Shown: positions 9,618 through 18,884, counted from the first letter of the stretch. The stretch: DNA of 64,000 nt from Bradyrhizobium sp. CCGB12 (GCF_024199845.1 NZ_JANADO010000001.1:186001-250000), one strand, 5' to 3'. The notes: generated by a model not told the origin, from the letters alone. Numbers and translations: made by a program.

Positions 9618-10334
9618 CTAGACCCCGAGCCACTCCAGGCCGCCGGGAAGCTCGTCGACGGCAAAATCGACCTGTAACACACGGCGATGCATCGGTGTGG
9701 TGGCCGCGTCCGATGCATGGAGGATGGGCGTCGCATAGAGCCAGATGTCGCCGGGCTCAGCCAGGCACGCGACCGTGCCGCAACGTCTGACGACGTCGTT
9801 CACATCCTCCCCGGCAATCCGCCCAAGCTTGTGCGAGCCGGGCGCGATCAGCAGCGGCGCATTGCCTGCCGTGACCTGATCGATATGAACCCGCAGCGTC
9901 ACCATGCCCGACAGCAGTGCAAAGGGCGGTTCGACGTGTTGCATACCGCTCTTGATGCTCCAGGTCTCGAAACCATCAACGGCGACGCGTTCCTTCACGG
10001 CGATGGTGCGATCCTGATGCCAGCCCAGGGCCCAGTTGGTCGCGGCGGTCTTGTCGAACAAGATGGCTCTGACCGGACGGGAAGCATCGCCAAGCACCGA
10101 CGCGGCGCAGCTTCCGATGGGTCCACCCGCGGCCAGGAAGGGCACGAGCCCCTCGACGCCGCGCAGCCTCAATCCGGCGTGATCGGGCGGCAAATGGGAC
10201 AGAATTGCCTTGAGTTGGTGCAGTTGATCTGAGGTCAGCGCCCGCCGGAACAGCTGCGCGCCATCATTCAGAAAAGTGAGCCGTTCAAGTCCCAAAGTCG
10301 CGCACCGAAGGTCGATCGTCCTAGCCGACCCCAT
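9618..10334 (-). CDS. phytanoyl-CoA dioxygenase (PhyH) family protein
   Basis: A 238-residue predicted Fe(II)/2-oxoglutarate-dependent oxygenase. The metal ligands appear as WHQD (about residue 103) and the distal His in PILHASD (about 205), followed by HRRVLQVDF, where an Arg would bind 2-oxoglutarate. The substrate is unknown; bacterial PhyH proteins act on very diverse small molecules. The ATG at 10334 overlaps the end of the HAD gene by 14 bp, so it is the last gene of the pentose phosphate operon. It has no evident role in that pathway. Confidence 0.75.
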   Translation of the reverse strand: MGSARTIDLRCATLGLERLTFLNDGAQLFRRALTSDQLHQLKAILSHLPPDHAGLRLRGVEGLVPFLAAGGPIGSCAASVLGDASRPVRAILFDKTAATNWALGWHQDRTIAVKERVAVDGFETWSIKSGMQHVEPPFALLSGMVTLRVHIDQVTAGNAPLLIAPGSHKLGRIAGEDVNDVVRRCGTVACLAEPGDIWLYATPILHASDAATTPMHRRVLQVDFAVDELPGGLEWLGV

Positions 10335-11133
10335 TCCGCTTCAAAATCATCTCCATCGCCTCCGCAAATCCATCCTGCTCGTTGGTCGCGGTGACGTGGG
10401 TGGCCTGGTCCTTGACGTCGTCGGTGGCGTTGCCCATGGCGATCGAGACGCCGCTGACGCGAAACATCGCGAGGTCGTTCTGCATGTCGCCGATGGTGGC
10501 GATCGCCTCGGTCGCAATGCCCAGGCGCTTGGCCATGGCCTGCACGAAGGTGCCCTTGTCGAAGCCGGGCGGGGTGATGTCGAGATAGTAGGTTTGCGAG
10601 CGCACCGCGGTCGCCTCGCGGCCGAGCGCCTCCTGCATCGCCTTTTCGCAACGCTCGAGGCCGGCGGCATCGGCGCTGGCGCCGACGATCTTGCAGGCGC
10701 TCGCAAGATACGGCGAAAAATCGGTCACGATGGTCGGATCGGAGCGGATCGTGTGCCGCTCATGCGCGACGTACTTGCCGCTTGGGTTGTCGATCAGCCA
10801 TTTGTCGGTGGTGAAGAGCCAGATGTCGGCGCCGAAGTCCCGGAGGATCTGCAAGGAGCGCTCGGCCGCACCCGCCGGAATCAGGTGCTGCTCGACCGGC
10901 TTCATCTCGGGATCGACGATCGAGGAGCCGTTGAAAGGACCGACCGGCAGCCACAGCGCCAGCGGCTCGATCAGGAAGCGCATGCCGATGGCGGGGCGGC
11001 TGGAGGTGATGGTGAAACCGATGCCGGCCTGGTGCAGCCGCTGCACGGCAGACCTCGCGCGCTCGGTCAGCGTCTTGTCCTTGGTCAGCAAGGTGCCGTC
11101 GACGTCGGAGACGACCAGTGAGATCTTCGTCAT
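10321..11133 (-). CDS. Cof-type HAD-IIB phosphatase
   Basis: A 270-residue haloacid dehalogenase-family phosphatase. Motif I is DVDGTLLT (residues 10-17, first Asp the nucleophile), motif III Lys is in PGFDKG, and motif IV is IGDMQNDLAMF. The C2B cap places it with Cof/YidA-type enzymes that dephosphorylate sugar phosphates. Its place behind gntK and zwf suggests a sugar or sugar-acid phosphate substrate, but this is inference. It starts 47 bp after gntK; that gap contains a short direct repeat. Confidence 0.85.
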   Translation of the reverse strand: MTKISLVVSDVDGTLLTKDKTLTERARSAVQRLHQAGIGFTITSSRPAIGMRFLIEPLALWLPVGPFNGSSIVDPEMKPVEQHLIPAGAAERSLQILRDFGADIWLFTTDKWLIDNPSGKYVAHERHTIRSDPTIVTDFSPYLASACKIVGASADAAGLERCEKAMQEALGREATAVRSQTYYLDITPPGFDKGTFVQAMAKRLGIATEAIATIGDMQNDLAMFRVSGVSIAMGNATDDVKDQATHVTATNEQDGFAEAMEMILKRNGVG

Positions 11134-11144
11134 GGCAGGACCTT

Positions 11145-11177
11145 AAGGTTCAGGTTTCTTGAAGGTTCAGGTTCTTG
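11145..11177. repeat. tandem direct repeat between gntK and HAD gene
   Basis: A 16-17 bp unit, AAGGTTCAGGTT(T)CTTG, occurs twice head to tail in the 47-bp gap between two operon genes. It looks like a replication-slippage duplication; no function is apparent. Confidence 0.6.
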
Positions 11178-11180
11178 GCC

Positions 11181-11711
11181 TCAGCGCTTCGTCCCGCCCA
11201 GTTTCAACTGCCGCACCACGCCGTCCACGATCGCCTCGACGGATTCGTCGATCGAGACCGTGATGACGTGCTCGCCCGCCTCCGGCGGCTCCAGTGTGTT
11301 GAACTGGCTCGTCAATAGCTCTGGGGGCATGAAATGACCCTTGCGGCGTGCAAGGCGCTCCGCGATCAGCTCCTTCGTGCCCTTCAGGAAGACGAAGCAG
11401 ACGTCGTCGCGACCACGCAGCAGTACGTCGCGATAGGTGTGCTTCAGCGCCGAGCAGGCAATGATGACGTGCTCGCCTTTGTCGCAGACCCGCGCAATCT
11501 CGTCGGCGATGGCGTTGAGCCAGGGCCAGCGGTCCTCGTCGGTGAGCGGATGGCCGGCCCGCATCTTCTCGACATTGCTGGCAGGGTGGAAGCCGTCGCC
11601 GTCCCTGAAGCGCCAGCCGAGGCGTTCGCCCAGCGCCTCCGCAACCGTGCTCTTGCCCGAGCCCGACACGCCCATCACGATCAACGCACAAGGTGCTTCA
11701 ACGCCCGCCAC
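11181..11711 (-). CDS. gntK: gluconokinase
   Basis: A 176-residue P-loop kinase that phosphorylates gluconate to 6-phosphogluconate, feeding the reaction of Gnd. The Walker A motif VMGVSGSGKST is at the N-terminus, followed by DGDGFHPASNVEKM and CSALKHTYRDVLL, all typical of GntK. The GTG at 11711 was chosen because GGAGGG lies six bases upstream and the protein then has the family length; longer in-frame starts lie within pgl. The start overlaps the pgl stop by 14 bp. Confidence 0.93.
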   Translation of the reverse strand: MAGVEAPCALIVMGVSGSGKSTVAEALGERLGWRFRDGDGFHPASNVEKMRAGHPLTDEDRWPWLNAIADEIARVCDKGEHVIIACSALKHTYRDVLLRGRDDVCFVFLKGTKELIAERLARRKGHFMPPELLTSQFNTLEPPEAGEHVITVSIDESVEAIVDGVVRQLKLGGTKR

Positions 11712-12450
11712 GAATTCCCTCCGGAAGCGCGGCCTGGTCGACCAGCCAGACGGTCTCACCATTCGAGCGCGCGCGTAACGCCGGCAGAGTCTCGCCATTG
11801 AGGAGGCGCGTCAAGATCGCCTGCTTGTCGTGCCCGGCAATCTCGAACAGCATTTCGCGGCAGGAGGCCAGAACGGTCAGGGTGAGCGAGACCCGCGGCA
11901 CGAAAGGCGCGACATTGGCCTTGGGCACCCCGACGACCCAGCGCTCGGTCTCCTCGATTTCGGGGTAGCCGGGAAACAGCGAGGCGGTGTGGCCGTCCGG
12001 GCCCGCGCCCATCAGGACCATGTCGAATAGCGGCCGCGCCGGATCGAGCTTTTCAGTGCCGTAAAAGGCTTGCAGCTCGTGCGCATAGGCCTCGGCGCTG
12101 CGATCGGGATTGTCGGCCGTGGTCGGGATGGGGTGGACATGGCCGGAGGGTGCACTGCGATCGAGAAAGGCCGCGCGCGCGACCGCCATGTTGTTGAGCG
12201 GATCGCTTTCGGGGACAAAGCGCTCGTCGCCGATGAACCAGTGCACGCGGTCCCACGGAATCCTGCCGCGCCAGGCATCGCTGCCGAGCAATTGATAGAG
12301 CTTCTTCGGGCTGGAGCCGCCGGTCAGGCAGATCGCGATGCGCCCAGGGTTGGCGGCGATCCGTGTCATCACGCGTTCGGCCGCGGTCTGCGCCAGGGCC
12401 TCGGTGTCGGCCGCGACGATCAGCTTCGGCTGGTCGGCTGCTGCCATCAC
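11698..12450 (-). CDS. pgl: 6-phosphogluconolactonase
   Basis: A 250-residue DevB-type lactonase that hydrolyses 6-phosphogluconolactone made by Zwf. It carries the family signatures ICLTGGSSPKKLYQLLG, VHWFIGDERFVP, FDMVLMGAGPDGHTASLFPG and VSLTLTVL. The start is GTG at 12450 or the immediately following ATG at 12447 (GTGATG), overlapping the zwf stop, so translation is coupled to zwf. Confidence 0.93.
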   Translation of the reverse strand: MMAAADQPKLIVAADTEALAQTAAERVMTRIAANPGRIAICLTGGSSPKKLYQLLGSDAWRGRIPWDRVHWFIGDERFVPESDPLNNMAVARAAFLDRSAPSGHVHPIPTTADNPDRSAEAYAHELQAFYGTEKLDPARPLFDMVLMGAGPDGHTASLFPGYPEIEETERWVVGVPKANVAPFVPRVSLTLTVLASCREMLFEIAGHDKQAILTRLLNGETLPALRARSNGETVWLVDQAALPEGIRGGR

Positions 12451-13958
12451 GAGTACTTCCGCCAGCTTCGCCCGTCGCGCCGGAGCAACTCGTCGGCACA
12501 GGCCGGGCCGTCGCTGCCGGCTTCATAGGTTTCAACGCCGTTGGTGCCCGCGCTCTTCCAGGCGTCCAGGAACGGCTGCACCGCCTGCCATCCAGCCTCG
12601 ATGCCGTCGGCGCGTTGGAACAGGATGTTGTCGCCGATCATGCAGTCATAGATCAGCGTCTCGTAGCCGGTTGAGGGATCGGCGCGGAAATAGTCGCCGT
12701 AGCGGAATTTCATCTCGACACCGTCAATGGTGACACTCGGCCCCGGAATCTTGGCGTTGAACTGAAGCTCGATGGTCTCGGTCGGCGCGATGCCGATGGT
12801 GAGGAAATTCTGCGACAGGCGATCGACTGTCGTGCCTGAAAACATCGACAGCGGCGCCTGCTTGAACTTGATCGCGACCTCCGTGCGCTTGTGGCCGAGC
12901 GCCTTGCCGGTACGCAGATAGAACGGCACGCCGGCCCAGCGCCAATTGTCGATCATCAGTTTCAGCGCGACAAAGGTTTCGGTGGTACTGCCGGGCTTGA
13001 CGTCCTCGGTCTTGCGATAGTCAGGGATCTCGTCATCGCCGATGCGTCCCGAGAGATATTGTGCGCGCACCGAGCTCTTCAGCGCTTCCTCCTGGTTTGG
13101 CCGCTGGATCGCGGTGAGCACCTCGGCCTTTTCGGAGCGAACCGAATGCGCGTCGAAGCGCGCCGGCGGCTCCATTGCGACCAGCGACATCAGCTGGAAC
13201 AGATGGTTCGGTACCATGTCGCGCAGTGCGCCGGTGGCGTCGTAGAAGCCGCCGCGATGGCCGACGCCGAGCTTCTCCTCCACCGTGATCTGGATGTGGT
13301 CGATGTGGTTGCGATTCCAGATCGGCTCGAACATGCCGTTGGCAAAGCGCAGCACCAGGATGTTCTGCACCGTTTCCTTGCCGAGGTAATGATCAATCCG
13401 GTAGATCTGGTGCTCGTCCATGATCTTCAAGAGCTCGGCATTCAGCGCGCGGGCCGAGGCGAGGTCGGTGCCGAACGGCTTCTCGATCACGAGGCGCCGC
13501 CAGGCACCGTTCTCCTTCATCAGCCCTGTGCGGCCGAGCTCACGCGCGGTCGGTGCGAAAGCCGCGGGCGGGGTGGCGAGGTAGAACAGCCGGTTGCCGC
13601 CGGTGCCTCGCGAGCATTCCAGCGAATCCAGATGCGCGTGCAAGCGATCGAAGGAGGACGGATCCTTGGGATCCGCCTCGACGAAGGTCACGCATTCCAA
13701 AAGCCGCTTGGCGACGTCGTCGTCCACGGGACGCGTCGCGAATTCGCGCAGGCCCTTCATCAGGCTCTCGCGCAGCTCGTCATCCGACTGGCCGCTGCGG
13801 GCCACGCCGACGACGCAGAACTTTTCCGGCAGCAGGTGTTCGGCGGCGAGATTGTAGAGCGACGGAATCACGAGGCGGTGAGTGAGATCGCCGGTCACCC
13901 CAAAGATGACGAAGGCGCAATTTTCCGGCTTGCGCTTTGCTTGCGGGTCTTTTGTCAC
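12447..13958 (-). CDS. zwf: glucose-6-phosphate 1-dehydrogenase
   Basis: A 503-residue NAD(P)-dependent dehydrogenase, first enzyme of the oxidative pentose phosphate and Entner-Doudoroff routes. The dinucleotide-binding motif is GVTGDL (residues 20-25) and the substrate/catalytic motif is RIDHYLGKETVQN (H190). Full family length. The start codon is GTG. Gnd ends 42 bp upstream; zwf and pgl overlap. Confidence 0.96.
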   Translation of the reverse strand: MTKDPQAKRKPENCAFVIFGVTGDLTHRLVIPSLYNLAAEHLLPEKFCVVGVARSGQSDDELRESLMKGLREFATRPVDDDVAKRLLECVTFVEADPKDPSSFDRLHAHLDSLECSRGTGGNRLFYLATPPAAFAPTARELGRTGLMKENGAWRRLVIEKPFGTDLASARALNAELLKIMDEHQIYRIDHYLGKETVQNILVLRFANGMFEPIWNRNHIDHIQITVEEKLGVGHRGGFYDATGALRDMVPNHLFQLMSLVAMEPPARFDAHSVRSEKAEVLTAIQRPNQEEALKSSVRAQYLSGRIGDDEIPDYRKTEDVKPGSTTETFVALKLMIDNWRWAGVPFYLRTGKALGHKRTEVAIKFKQAPLSMFSGTTVDRLSQNFLTIGIAPTETIELQFNAKIPGPSVTIDGVEMKFRYGDYFRADPSTGYETLIYDCMIGDNILFQRADGIEAGWQAVQPFLDAWKSAGTNGVETYEAGSDGPACADELLRRDGRSWRKYS

Positions 13959-14000
13959 GAATGATTGGCCTTCGCTTTGTTACGCTTGGCTTTGTTAGGC

Positions 14001-14999
14001 TTACTTGGGTTTTGAAGCGCCCGGCTGCTTCGGCTCCTTGTGGCCGCCGAACCCCGCACGCATCGCGGAGAGAATTTTTTCGGCAAAGGTGTGTTCCTTG
14101 CGGGAACGGAAACGTGTGTAGAGCGCCGCGGTCAAAACTTCGGCAGGCACCGCTTCATCGATGGCCGCATTCACGGTCCAGCGGCCTTCCCCGGAATCCT
14201 CGACGAAGCCGGAATATTCCGCGAGCTGCGGGCTGTCGGCGAGCGCGGTGGAGGTGAGGTCGAGCAGCCAGGATGGGATCACGCTGCCGCGCCGCCACAC
14301 TTCGGCGATGTCGGCGAGATCGAAATCGTAGCGGTGATCGGAAGGCAGTGCCTCGATATTGGCGTTCCTGAGGATGTCGAAACCTTCGGCATAGGCTTGC
14401 ATCAAGCCGTATTCGATGCCGTTGTGGATCATCTTGACGAAGTGGCCGGCGCCGACCGGGCCGGCATGGATGTAGCCCCGCTCGATGCGGGGATCGCGCC
14501 CCTCGCGTCCCTCCGTGCGCGGAATGTCGCCGGCGCCGGGCGCCAGTGCGGCGAAGATCGGATCCAGCCGGTCGACCACCTGTTTCTCGCCGCCGATCAT
14601 CATGCAATAGCCGCGGTCGAGACCCCAGACGCCGCCGGAGGTGCCGACGTCGACATAGTGGATGCCGCGCTCCTGCAGCGCCTTGCCGCGGCGAACATCG
14701 TCCTGCCAGAAGGTGTTGCCGCCGTCGATGATGACGTCGCCAGCCTGCATCACACCGGCGATCGTCTCGATCGTGGTCTCGGTGATGCGCCCTGCAGGCA
14801 GCATCACCCAGGCCGTGCGCGGACGCTCGAGTTTCGAGACGAATTCCTCGAGCGTCGCCGATCCTGTTGCACCGTCGGCGGCAAGGCCTGCGACGGCCTT
14901 GGCGTCCTTGTCGTAGACCACGGTCGAATGTCCGTGACGCATCAGGCGGCGAACGATGTTGCCGCCCATCCGGCCGAGGCCGATCATGCCGAGTTGCAT
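14001..14999 (-). CDS. gnd: 6-phosphogluconate dehydrogenase, decarboxylating (short YqeC type)
   Basis: A 332-residue enzyme that converts 6-phosphogluconate to ribulose 5-phosphate. It has an N-terminal Rossmann fold ([15 protein letters not shown]) and family motifs [31 protein letters not shown] and [19 protein letters not shown]. It is about 330 rather than 470 residues, so it belongs to the short class, many members of which prefer NAD+. The C-terminus ends in a Lys/Pro-rich tail. It follows tal-pgi by 12 bp. Confidence 0.94.
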   Translation of the reverse strand: MQLGMIGLGRMGGNIVRRLMRHGHSTVVYDKDAKAVAGLAADGATGSATLEEFVSKLERPRTAWVMLPAGRITETTIETIAGVMQAGDVIIDGGNTFWQDDVRRGKALQERGIHYVDVGTSGGVWGLDRGYCMMIGGEKQVVDRLDPIFAALAPGAGDIPRTEGREGRDPRIERGYIHAGPVGAGHFVKMIHNGIEYGLMQAYAEGFDILRNANIEALPSDHRYDFDLADIAEVWRRGSVIPSWLLDLTSTALADSPQLAEYSGFVEDSGEGRWTVNAAIDEAVPAEVLTAALYTRFRSRKEHTFAEKILSAMRAGFGGHKEPKQPGASKPK

Positions 15000-15011
15000 T
15001 GAGAGATTCCT

Positions 15012-17861
15012 CTAGTTCAGCGCGTCGTTAAGCGCTGCATTGAGCGCCGCGAGACCTTTCTTGACCCCGCCTTTCAAATGCACGCGCAGTGCTCGTCGGC
15101 CACGTTCGGTGAGCACGTCGAAATCGCCCCGCGCCTGCGCCGCCTTGATGATTCCGAAACTGGCCTTCTGGCCCGGTACCGACAGGTCCTTGGCATCGTC
15201 GGCCGTGATCTGGAGGAACACGCCGCTATCCGGTCCGCCCTTGTAGGCCTGCCCGGTGGAGTGCAGGAAGCGCGGTCCGAACTCGGCGCAGGTCGCGACA
15301 TGCCGCTTCTCGCGCACTTCGAGCCGCATGGCCTGGAGTGCGTCGATGGTGGTCTTGTCACGCGCGATGTAGCCGAGCAGGGCGACATAGTCGCCATCGC
15401 CCGATCGCGACAGATGCGCTTTCAGCCAGGAGGTGAGGTCGCCATTGGCGCCGGCGGCACGCAGTGCCGCCGCGTTGGTCTCGTCCGTGTAGAGATCGGC
15501 CTCGTCGGTGCTGACCACCGGCTCCTCTTCCGGCAGCGCGCCGGTCTTCTCGAACGACGCGGTCAGCTCGTGGGTCTTGATCTTGGCCGCTTCCACGTCC
15601 GGCTGGTCGAACGGGTTGATACCGAGGATCGAGCCTGCCACGGCCACCGCCATCTCGAAGCGGAAGAACTCCTGGCCGAGATGGTCGATCGACTTCATGA
15701 CGATGCGCACCACGGGATGGCCGGCCGCCTCGATCGCGGCAAGCTGGGAGTCGTGGGCGGGGTCAGCCTCGCCGTCGATGCGGATATCGATGAAGAAGCG
15801 GTCGTTGCCGTAGACCGAGGGGTCGCCCAGCGGCTCGCCCTCGATCGGGATCAGGCCCTTGCCCTCCTTGCCGGTCGATTCCGCGATGAGCTGCTCGGCC
15901 CAGGCGCCGAAATCGGCGATCTTCTTCGATGCGAGGATCGTCACCTTGTCGCGGCCTTCGAGGCCGGCGAGGCCCATGGCAAGACCGAGTTGCACGCCCG
16001 GGTTCTCAGCTGGCGGTACGTCCGGCCCGCAGGAGCGGGCCATCGCGAGCGCATGCTTGACGAAGGTCTTGACGTCGATGCCGGCCGTTGCCGCCGGCAC
16101 AAGGCCGAACGGCGAGAGCACGGAGTAGCGTCCGCCGATCGAAGGCGCGCCGTGGAAGACGCGGGCGTAGTTGAGCTTCTTCGCAGCCTTCTCCAGCGAC
16201 GAACCGGGATCGGTCACCGCGATGAAGCGGTGGCCGGTCTTCACCTTCGGCCCGACCGCCTTCGCCACCTGCTCATGGAAATAGTCCTTCATCGCGTTCG
16301 GCTCGGTGGTGCCGCCTGATTTGCTGGAGACGATGAACACGGTGTTGGCGATGTCGATCCTTGCCTCCATCGCCCGCACCTGTGCCGGATCGGTGGAATC
16401 CAGCACGTGCAGTTTCGGGAAGCCGGACTTCTTGCCGAAGGTCTCGGCCAGCACCTCAGGCCCGAGGCTCGATCCGCCCATGCCGAGCACGACGGCATCG
16501 GAGAATTTCTGGCCCTTCACGCGGCCCGCATAATCCTCGTAGTCGGCGATGTCGGCCTTGGCCGCGCTGTCGAGCCAGCCCAGCCATTTGTCCTCGTCCG
16601 TGCCGGTCCAGACCGACTTGTCGCGCTGCCATAGCCTGCGGATCTTGGTGGACGCACGCCACTCCTCGGTGCTCTCAGCCACCGCCTTGCCGAGCCCGTC
16701 ACCGAGCGAGAGAGACTGCCGGTCGAGCGCGGGCCCAAGCACGGTGGCGCGCTTGTGGGCGACGGCGCCATAGAGCTTGTCGGCGGCGTCGGCGAACAGC
16801 TTGACGCCGTCCTTGACCAGCTCCTCGGTGATGGCATCGAGCGAGATGCCCGAGCGCTCCAGCTCCTCCAGCACGCGCCGTGCGTCATCGATATTCTCTT
16901 CCAGGCTGTCGCGCGGCTTGCCGTGGTCGCGGAATGCATCGAGCGTTGCCGGCGGCACGGTGTTGATGGTGTCGGGGCCGATCAACTCCTCGACATAGAG
17001 GACGTCGCTGTAGTCCTTGTTCTTGGTGCCGGTCGAGGCCCACAGCATGCGCTGCGGCCTGGCGCCCCTGGCGGCGAGCTTGTCCCAGCGCGCCCCCGAA
17101 AACAGCCGCTTGTAGTCCTGATAGGCGAGCTTGGCATTGGCGATCGCGACCTTGCCCTTGAGCGCAGCGAGCCGCTCCTTTTCGGACGGATCGTTGGCGC
17201 GGGCGATCTTCTCGTCGAGCTGCTTGTCGACGGCCGAGTCGATCCGGCTGACGAAGAAGCTCGCGACGCTCGCCACATGCGAGGGATCACCGCCGCCGGC
17301 GACGTATTTTTCGAGACCGGCGATGTAGGCTTCGGCCACTTGGAGGTAGACCTCCTTGGAGAACAGCAGCGTGATGTTGATGCTGATGCCCTCGCCAATG
17401 AGCTGCTCGATCGCCGGCAGGCCCTCCGGCGTCGCCGGCACCTTCACCATCAGGTTCTTGCGATCGACGTCCTTCCAGAGCCGCCGCGCCTCGGCGACCG
17501 TGCCGGCGGTGTCCATCGCGAGGTAGGGCGAGACTTCCAGGCTGACATAGCCGTCGCCTCCCTTGAGGTGGTCGTAGACCGGGCGCAGCACGTCGGCAGC
17601 GTTCTGGATGTCCTCGATCGCGACGGCCTCGAACAGGTCGGCCACGGTCCGGTCGCCGCGCTTCAGCGCCTTGCCGATCGGGGCGTCATACTCGTCCGAG
17701 CTGCCGATCGCCTTCTCGAAGATCGAAGGATTGGAGGTGACGCCTTTGACGCCGTCGGTGTCGATCAGTCGCTTCAGGTCGCCGTTGGCGATGAAGCCGC
17801 GGGCCAGGAAGTCCAGCCAGACGGCTTGTCCGTGCTTTTCCAGTTCTTTGACGGGATTCAT
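15012..17861 (-). CDS. tal-pgi: bifunctional transaldolase / glucose-6-phosphate isomerase
   Basis: A 949-residue fusion. Residues 1 to about 365 are transaldolase, with the Schiff-base Lys K140 in NLMVKVPATPEG and the start motif GVTSNPSIFEKAI. From about 375 to 900 is phosphoglucose isomerase, with LGMGGSSLGPEVLAETFG and SSKSGGTTEPNAM, followed by a C-terminal tail. The fusion links the non-oxidative pentose phosphate branch to the glucose-6-phosphate pool that Zwf uses. It is the first gene of the operon tal-pgi, gnd, zwf, pgl, gntK, HAD, PhyH. A GGAGA Shine-Dalgarno lies 13 bases before the ATG. Confidence 0.96.
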   Translation of the reverse strand: MNPVKELEKHGQAVWLDFLARGFIANGDLKRLIDTDGVKGVTSNPSIFEKAIGSSDEYDAPIGKALKRGDRTVADLFEAVAIEDIQNAADVLRPVYDHLKGGDGYVSLEVSPYLAMDTAGTVAEARRLWKDVDRKNLMVKVPATPEGLPAIEQLIGEGISINITLLFSKEVYLQVAEAYIAGLEKYVAGGGDPSHVASVASFFVSRIDSAVDKQLDEKIARANDPSEKERLAALKGKVAIANAKLAYQDYKRLFSGARWDKLAARGARPQRMLWASTGTKNKDYSDVLYVEELIGPDTINTVPPATLDAFRDHGKPRDSLEENIDDARRVLEELERSGISLDAITEELVKDGVKLFADAADKLYGAVAHKRATVLGPALDRQSLSLGDGLGKAVAESTEEWRASTKIRRLWQRDKSVWTGTDEDKWLGWLDSAAKADIADYEDYAGRVKGQKFSDAVVLGMGGSSLGPEVLAETFGKKSGFPKLHVLDSTDPAQVRAMEARIDIANTVFIVSSKSGGTTEPNAMKDYFHEQVAKAVGPKVKTGHRFIAVTDPGSSLEKAAKKLNYARVFHGAPSIGGRYSVLSPFGLVPAATAGIDVKTFVKHALAMARSCGPDVPPAENPGVQLGLAMGLAGLEGRDKVTILASKKIADFGAWAEQLIAESTGKEGKGLIPIEGEPLGDPSVYGNDRFFIDIRIDGEADPAHDSQLAAIEAAGHPVVRIVMKSIDHLGQEFFRFEMAVAVAGSILGINPFDQPDVEAAKIKTHELTASFEKTGALPEEEPVVSTDEADLYTDETNAAALRAAGANGDLTSWLKAHLSRSGDGDYVALLGYIARDKTTIDALQAMRLEVREKRHVATCAEFGPRFLHSTGQAYKGGPDSGVFLQITADDAKDLSVPGQKASFGIIKAAQARGDFDVLTERGRRALRVHLKGGVKKGLAALNAALNDALN

Positions 17862-18627
17862 GATGTTTATTTATCTCCAAGCCTGCGGGCGAGGGGTTTC
17901 CGCGCCGGTCCTGACGCGCTATCCTCTAGCGTACATGCTCCCGGGAGGGAACCAATCAAGGGTACAGACGTATATCCTCCCGGGTAACTCCGTCGCGATC
18001 ATGGCGATCCGGGCGGCAGTGGGTGTGCGTTGCGTAAAAAGTCGCTGGCCGTGAGCGATCGGCCAGGATCTCGCAGCGTGACTTCAGCCATTCGTTTCGT
18101 CAGCTCGTGGCCGTGCGGAGTGCCATCAGCGGACTTCAATCGGGCTGGTGCGCTGGGGAAGCATGCGCGCACATGCAGCGGCATTGATTTCGCTGTCGGC
18201 GGCAGCCCACCTTCGGTCGCGCCGAGCGTAGGCAGCGACGTGGCCCGCGATCTCGACATCGTCACTCCCTATCGCATCCGCGATCTCCGTATCGGCAACG
18301 AATTTCTGTAGTGGGACTTGATCGCGGAAATTTCGGCCGAGAAGCGCCGCCACCACAAGATGATCCTGCTGACGCCGACGCTGGTCTTGCTGCGACAGTT
18401 CTGCACGATCCGTGCCTTTGGCGCGTTCCGCACGGGGCGATCGCAGCGTCATCCGGTCGGAGAAGCCTGGCGACCGATTTTGATGCTGGGCCTGCCGCGA
18501 CCGTCGCGCTGTCGGTGGTCCAACGCACCGCATTGCAGCAGGAAGATGAACGAAACGCTCAAGGCTTCGCCGTACAAGCGTCATAAGATCGCCGCTGGCA
18601 GATCGCTATGCTGCAGCGCCGGATGAA
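17862..18627. other. gene-poor region between tal-pgi and prkA
   Basis: About 1 kb separates the divergent tal-pgi and prkA genes. Apart from the dyads near either end, this stretch holds only short open frames on both strands (the longest about 150 codons, minus strand), none with a recognisable protein family or good ribosome binding site. A plus-strand frame around 18250-18350 reads like coding sequence interrupted by a TAG, so a decayed gene is possible. Confidence 0.4.
17938..17985. promoter_or_regulatory. CTCCCGGGAG palindrome and partial copy upstream of tal-pgi
   Basis: About 80 bp upstream of tal-pgi is a perfect 10-bp palindrome, CTCCCGGGAG (17938-17947), followed by a second partial copy, CCTCCCGGGT, around 17976-17985. 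The first overlaps GGGAACC, which also occurs in the glgE/malQ control region. A shared carbon regulator is possible but unproven. Confidence 0.35.
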
Positions 18628-18727
18628 CAACATCCCCGGTAATGCCCGGATGTTGCGACCGAGTGACATTTTCTGGAAATGAGCGAATATGGATGTAGAT
18701 TCGCTCAAATTACAGGCATGTGCCTGT
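18628..18727. promoter_or_regulatory. three consecutive inverted repeats upstream of prkA
   Basis: Within 100 bp lie three dyads: CAACATCC/GGATGTTG (18628-18635 and 18648-18655), GAGCGAAT/ATTCGCTC (18681-18688 and 18699-18706), and ACAGGCA-TG-TGCCTGT (18712-18727). None is followed by a T-run, so terminators are unlikely. They sit about 100-200 bp upstream of the EcfG-type promoter and could be operators or structured elements. Confidence 0.45.
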
Positions 18728-18824
18728 TCGTAACTCAAAGAGTGCCTACGTTGTGCGTTGCGTCGAGTCGGCACCCGGGTGTCCAATGATCGTCATGTGC
18801 TCACGCTGATTCGAAACGGCCTGA

Positions 18825-18850
18825 GGAACGGTCCGGTAACTGCTTTCGTT
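18825..18850 (+). promoter_or_regulatory. EcfG-type general stress promoter of prkA
   Basis: GGAAC at 18825-18829 and CGTT at 18847-18850 are separated by exactly 17 bases, matching the alphaproteobacterial EcfG sigma factor consensus GGAAC-N16/17-CGTT. The prkA start codon is 34 bases further on, with GGAGAGG as Shine-Dalgarno. This predicts that prkA-yeaH-spoVR belongs to the PhyR/EcfG general stress regulon. Confidence 0.75.
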
Positions 18851-18884
18851 TCAGCTTGTAGCGGAACTCACGCGGAGAGGGATC

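Noticed and set aside
18126..18584. 152-codon minus-strand frame in the prkA upstream region
   Set aside because: No family resemblance, no ribosome binding site, and it looks like the reverse shadow of a decayed plus-strand frame.
18628..18655. Rho-independent terminator for the upstream region
   Set aside because: The stem is followed by GCGACCGAG rather than a T-run.
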